From: Pseudomonas sp. QS1027
GTDB taxonomy: Bacteria; Pseudomonadota; Gammaproteobacteria; Pseudomonadales; Pseudomonadaceae
Assembly: GCF_002814235.1 (NCBI RefSeq)
Contig: NZ_PHSU01000042.1
Span: 1-64,000, forward strand
DNA length: 64,000 nucleotides
Reading direction: 5' to 3'
The position numbers were made by a program, and so were the translations under genes. Positions 62,442-64,000 of this stretch are shown one piece after another (positions within the stretch are counted from its first letter, which is position 1; every line of letters begins with the position of its first letter). Under the pieces are notes generated by a model that was given only the letters and a program-made list of their open reading frames with translations, had not been told where the DNA came from and ran no database searches.

Positions 62442-63148
62442 TCGAACTCCTGCAGCAATACTGGCGGCCGTTCCTCTACAGCGACGGCCAGCACATCACC
62501 GGCCTGGCCATGACCCTGTGGCTGCTGAGCGCCTCGATCTTCTTCGGCTTCCTGGTGTCGATCCCGCTGTCCATCGCCCGGGTCTCGCCCAAGCGCCGCA
62601 TCCGCTGGCCGGTGGAGTTCTACACCTACCTGTTCCGTGGCACGCCGCTGTATATCCAGCTGCTGATCTGCTACACCGGGATCTACAGCCTGGAAGCGGT
62701 CCGCGAACAGCCACTGCTGAACTCGTTCTTCCGTGATGCGATGAACTGCACCATCCTGGCCTTCGCCCTGAACACCTGCGCCTACACCACGGAGATCTTT
62801 GCTGGGGCGATCCGCAGCATGAACCACGGTGAAGTCGAGGCGGCCAAGGCCTATGGCCTGAGCGGCTGGAAACTCTACGCCTATGTGATCATGCCCTCGG
62901 CCCTGCGCCGCTCGTTGCCCTACTACAGCAACGAAGTGATCCTGATGCTGCACTCCACCACCGTGGCGTTCACCGCGACCATCCCGGACATCCTGAAAAT
63001 CGCCCGGGACGCCAACTCGGCGACCTACATGACCTTCCAGTCGTTCGGTATCGCCGCGATCATCTACCTGACGATCACCTTTACCCTGGTCGGTCTGTTC
63101 CGTCTGGCCGAGCGCCGCTGGCTGGCCTTCCTCGGCCCGGCACACTAG
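62438..63148 (+). CDS. aotM: Arginine/ornithine ABC permease AotM
   Basis: A 236-residue permease of the HisM type: FYTYLFRGTPLYIQLLICYT and the EAA loop EVEAAKAYGLSGWKLYAYVI. The ATPase AotP, and argR, would lie beyond the right edge in the usual order. Eleven bases separate it from the next gene. Confidence 0.92.
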   Translation: MIELLQQYWRPFLYSDGQHITGLAMTLWLLSASIFFGFLVSIPLSIARVSPKRRIRWPVEFYTYLFRGTPLYIQLLICYTGIYSLEAVREQPLLNSFFRDAMNCTILAFALNTCAYTTEIFAGAIRSMNHGEVEAAKAYGLSGWKLYAYVIMPSALRRSLPYYSNEVILMLHSTTVAFTATIPDILKIARDANSATYMTFQSFGIAAIIYLTITFTLVGLFRLAERRWLAFLGPAH

Positions 63149-63159
63149 GACTCCAGAGC

Positions 63160-64000
63160 ATGCGTCATCTGACTCACGAGCTGCTGGCTCCCCTGCCGGG
63201 CACCGCCCGGCAGATCCACAGCTTTCATTTCGGGCCGTCGCGGTCCGCAAGCAAGATCTACATCCAGTCGTCCCTGCACGCCGACGAGCTGCCCGGCATG
63301 CTGGTGGCCTGGCACCTCAAGCAGCGCCTGGCCGAGCTGGAACAGGCCGGTGCGCTGCGCAGCGAAATCGTGCTGGTGCCGGTGGCCAACCCGATCGGCC
63401 TGGAACAGGTGCTGATGGATGTACCGCTGGGGCGCTACGAGCTGGAGAGCGGGCAGAACTTCAATCGCTGGTTCGTCGACCTGAGTGACGAGATCGGCAA
63501 CCAGATCGAAGAACAGCTCAGTGACGATCCGGCGCACAACCTGCAACTGATCCGCAGCCATCTCAAGGCCGCCCTGGCGGCGGAGGTGCCGGCGACCCAG
63601 TTGCAATCCCAGCGCCTGGCGTTGCAACGGCTGGCCTGCGACGCGGACATGGTCCTCGACCTGCACTGCGATTTCGAAGCCGTGGCCCATCTGTACACCA
63701 CGCCCGAAGCCTGGCCCCAGGTTGAACCGCTGGCCCGTTATATCGGCTCGCAAGCCAGCCTGCTGGCGACCGACTCCGGCGGCCAGTCGTTCGACGAATG
63801 CTTCACCCTGCTCTGGTGGGACCTGCGACAGCGCTTCGGCGAACGGTTCGACATTCCCCAGGGCAGTTTCTCGGTGACCGTGGAACTGCGCGGCCAGGGC
63901 GATGTGAATCATCCCCAGGCACGTCTCGATTGCCAGGCGATCCTCGACTATCTGACGCACTTCGGCGCCATCGCCGGCGAGCCCGCGCCCTTGCCGGAGC
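63160..64000 (+). CDS. Succinylglutamate desuccinylase/aspartoacylase-family protein (5' part)
   Basis: The frame runs open to the window edge, giving 280 residues. IYIQSSLHADELPGM carries the zinc-binding HxxE of the family, and DMVLDLHCDFEAV supplies a second ligand His. VTVELRG is the later catalytic Glu region. In P. aeruginosa a gene of this type lies between aotM and aotP, which fits. Members remove an acyl group from an N-acyl amino acid; the substrate is not known. Confidence 0.85.
   Translation, partial: MRHLTHELLAPLPGTARQIHSFHFGPSRSASKIYIQSSLHADELPGMLVAWHLKQRLAELEQAGALRSEIVLVPVANPIGLEQVLMDVPLGRYELESGQNFNRWFVDLSDEIGNQIEEQLSDDPAHNLQLIRSHLKAALAAEVPATQLQSQRLALQRLACDADMVLDLHCDFEAVAHLYTTPEAWPQVEPLARYIGSQASLLATDSGGQSFDECFTLLWWDLRQRFGERFDIPQGSFSVTVELRGQGDVNHPQARLDCQAILDYLTHFGAIAGEPAPLPE

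Overview
This 64 kb window is a stretch of Pseudomonas chromosome, most likely from the P. fluorescens/P. putida side of the genus. The evidence is the high GC content, the gene orders (algU-mucA-mucB-mucD without mucC, arcDABC, gcsR with its gcv cluster, sodB-bifA, aotJQM), and the many Pseudomonas-type REP elements built on TGTAGGAGCCGGCTTGCTGGCGAT. It reads as core and lightly variable genome. I see no prophage, insertion sequence, CRISPR array, rRNA or tRNA.

Layout. 1-393: the 5' end of a vgrG gene (type VI secretion spike) running off the left edge. 722-5781: a heme-uptake and cell-surface-signalling locus (ECF sigma factor hxuI, FecR-type anti-sigma hxuR, TonB receptor hxuA with an STN domain, heme oxygenase hemO), with Fur boxes and a motif shared by the hxuA and hemO upstream regions. 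5853-7881: a DUF454 membrane protein and a family III CoA-transferase. 8473-13347: the anaerobic arginine deiminase operon arcDABC with a candidate Anr site. 13403-21598: a small DUF5064-like protein, the sigma54 activator gcsR, then gcvH-gcvP-sdaA-gcvT behind three GcsR-like palindromes and a clear -24/-12 promoter; a glyA gene is absent. 22023-22835: cold-shock protein and RDD membrane protein.

22899-26731 (minus): envelope-stress operon algU-mucA-mucB-mucD, divergent from nadB (27274-28890), which has a terminator-like hairpin in its leader. 28859-31486: ygfX and sdhE (minus), ygfZ, and an HDOD protein. 31490-36795: tctDE two-component system divergent from the tctCBA tricarboxylate transporter, without the opdH porin gene. 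36840-41177: ung, an ECH_2-type hydrolase, a Tyr/Gly-rich lipoprotein, a coiled-coil membrane protein and an NAD-dependent epimerase. 41230-43228: argP regulator, ACT-domain protein and argO-like exporter. 43408-46343: sodB and bifA (GGDQF-EAL c-di-GMP phosphodiesterase). 46437-51628: an iron-linked lipoprotein cluster (imelysin icmP, di-heme protein, second imelysin, DUF1513) behind a Fur-box-like site. 51799-57254: an OmpR/EnvZ-type two-component pair divergent from a FecBDE-type ABC importer. 57426-60562: an isochorismatase-like hydrolase lacking the family Cys, and a penicillin/AHL-acylase-family lipoprotein. 60875-64000: aotJQM basic amino-acid importer and the start of a desuccinylase-like gene.

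Two themes recur. Iron and heme: hxu/hemO, icmP cluster, fec-type importer, sodB. Arginine and glycine nitrogen metabolism: arc, gcv, argP/argO, aot. The best leads for follow-up are the shared hxuA/hemO promoter motif, the nadB leader hairpin, the iron-linked icmP cluster, the complete GcsR/sigma54 control region, and the near-identical REP pairs around the Fec-type permease and ATPase genes.
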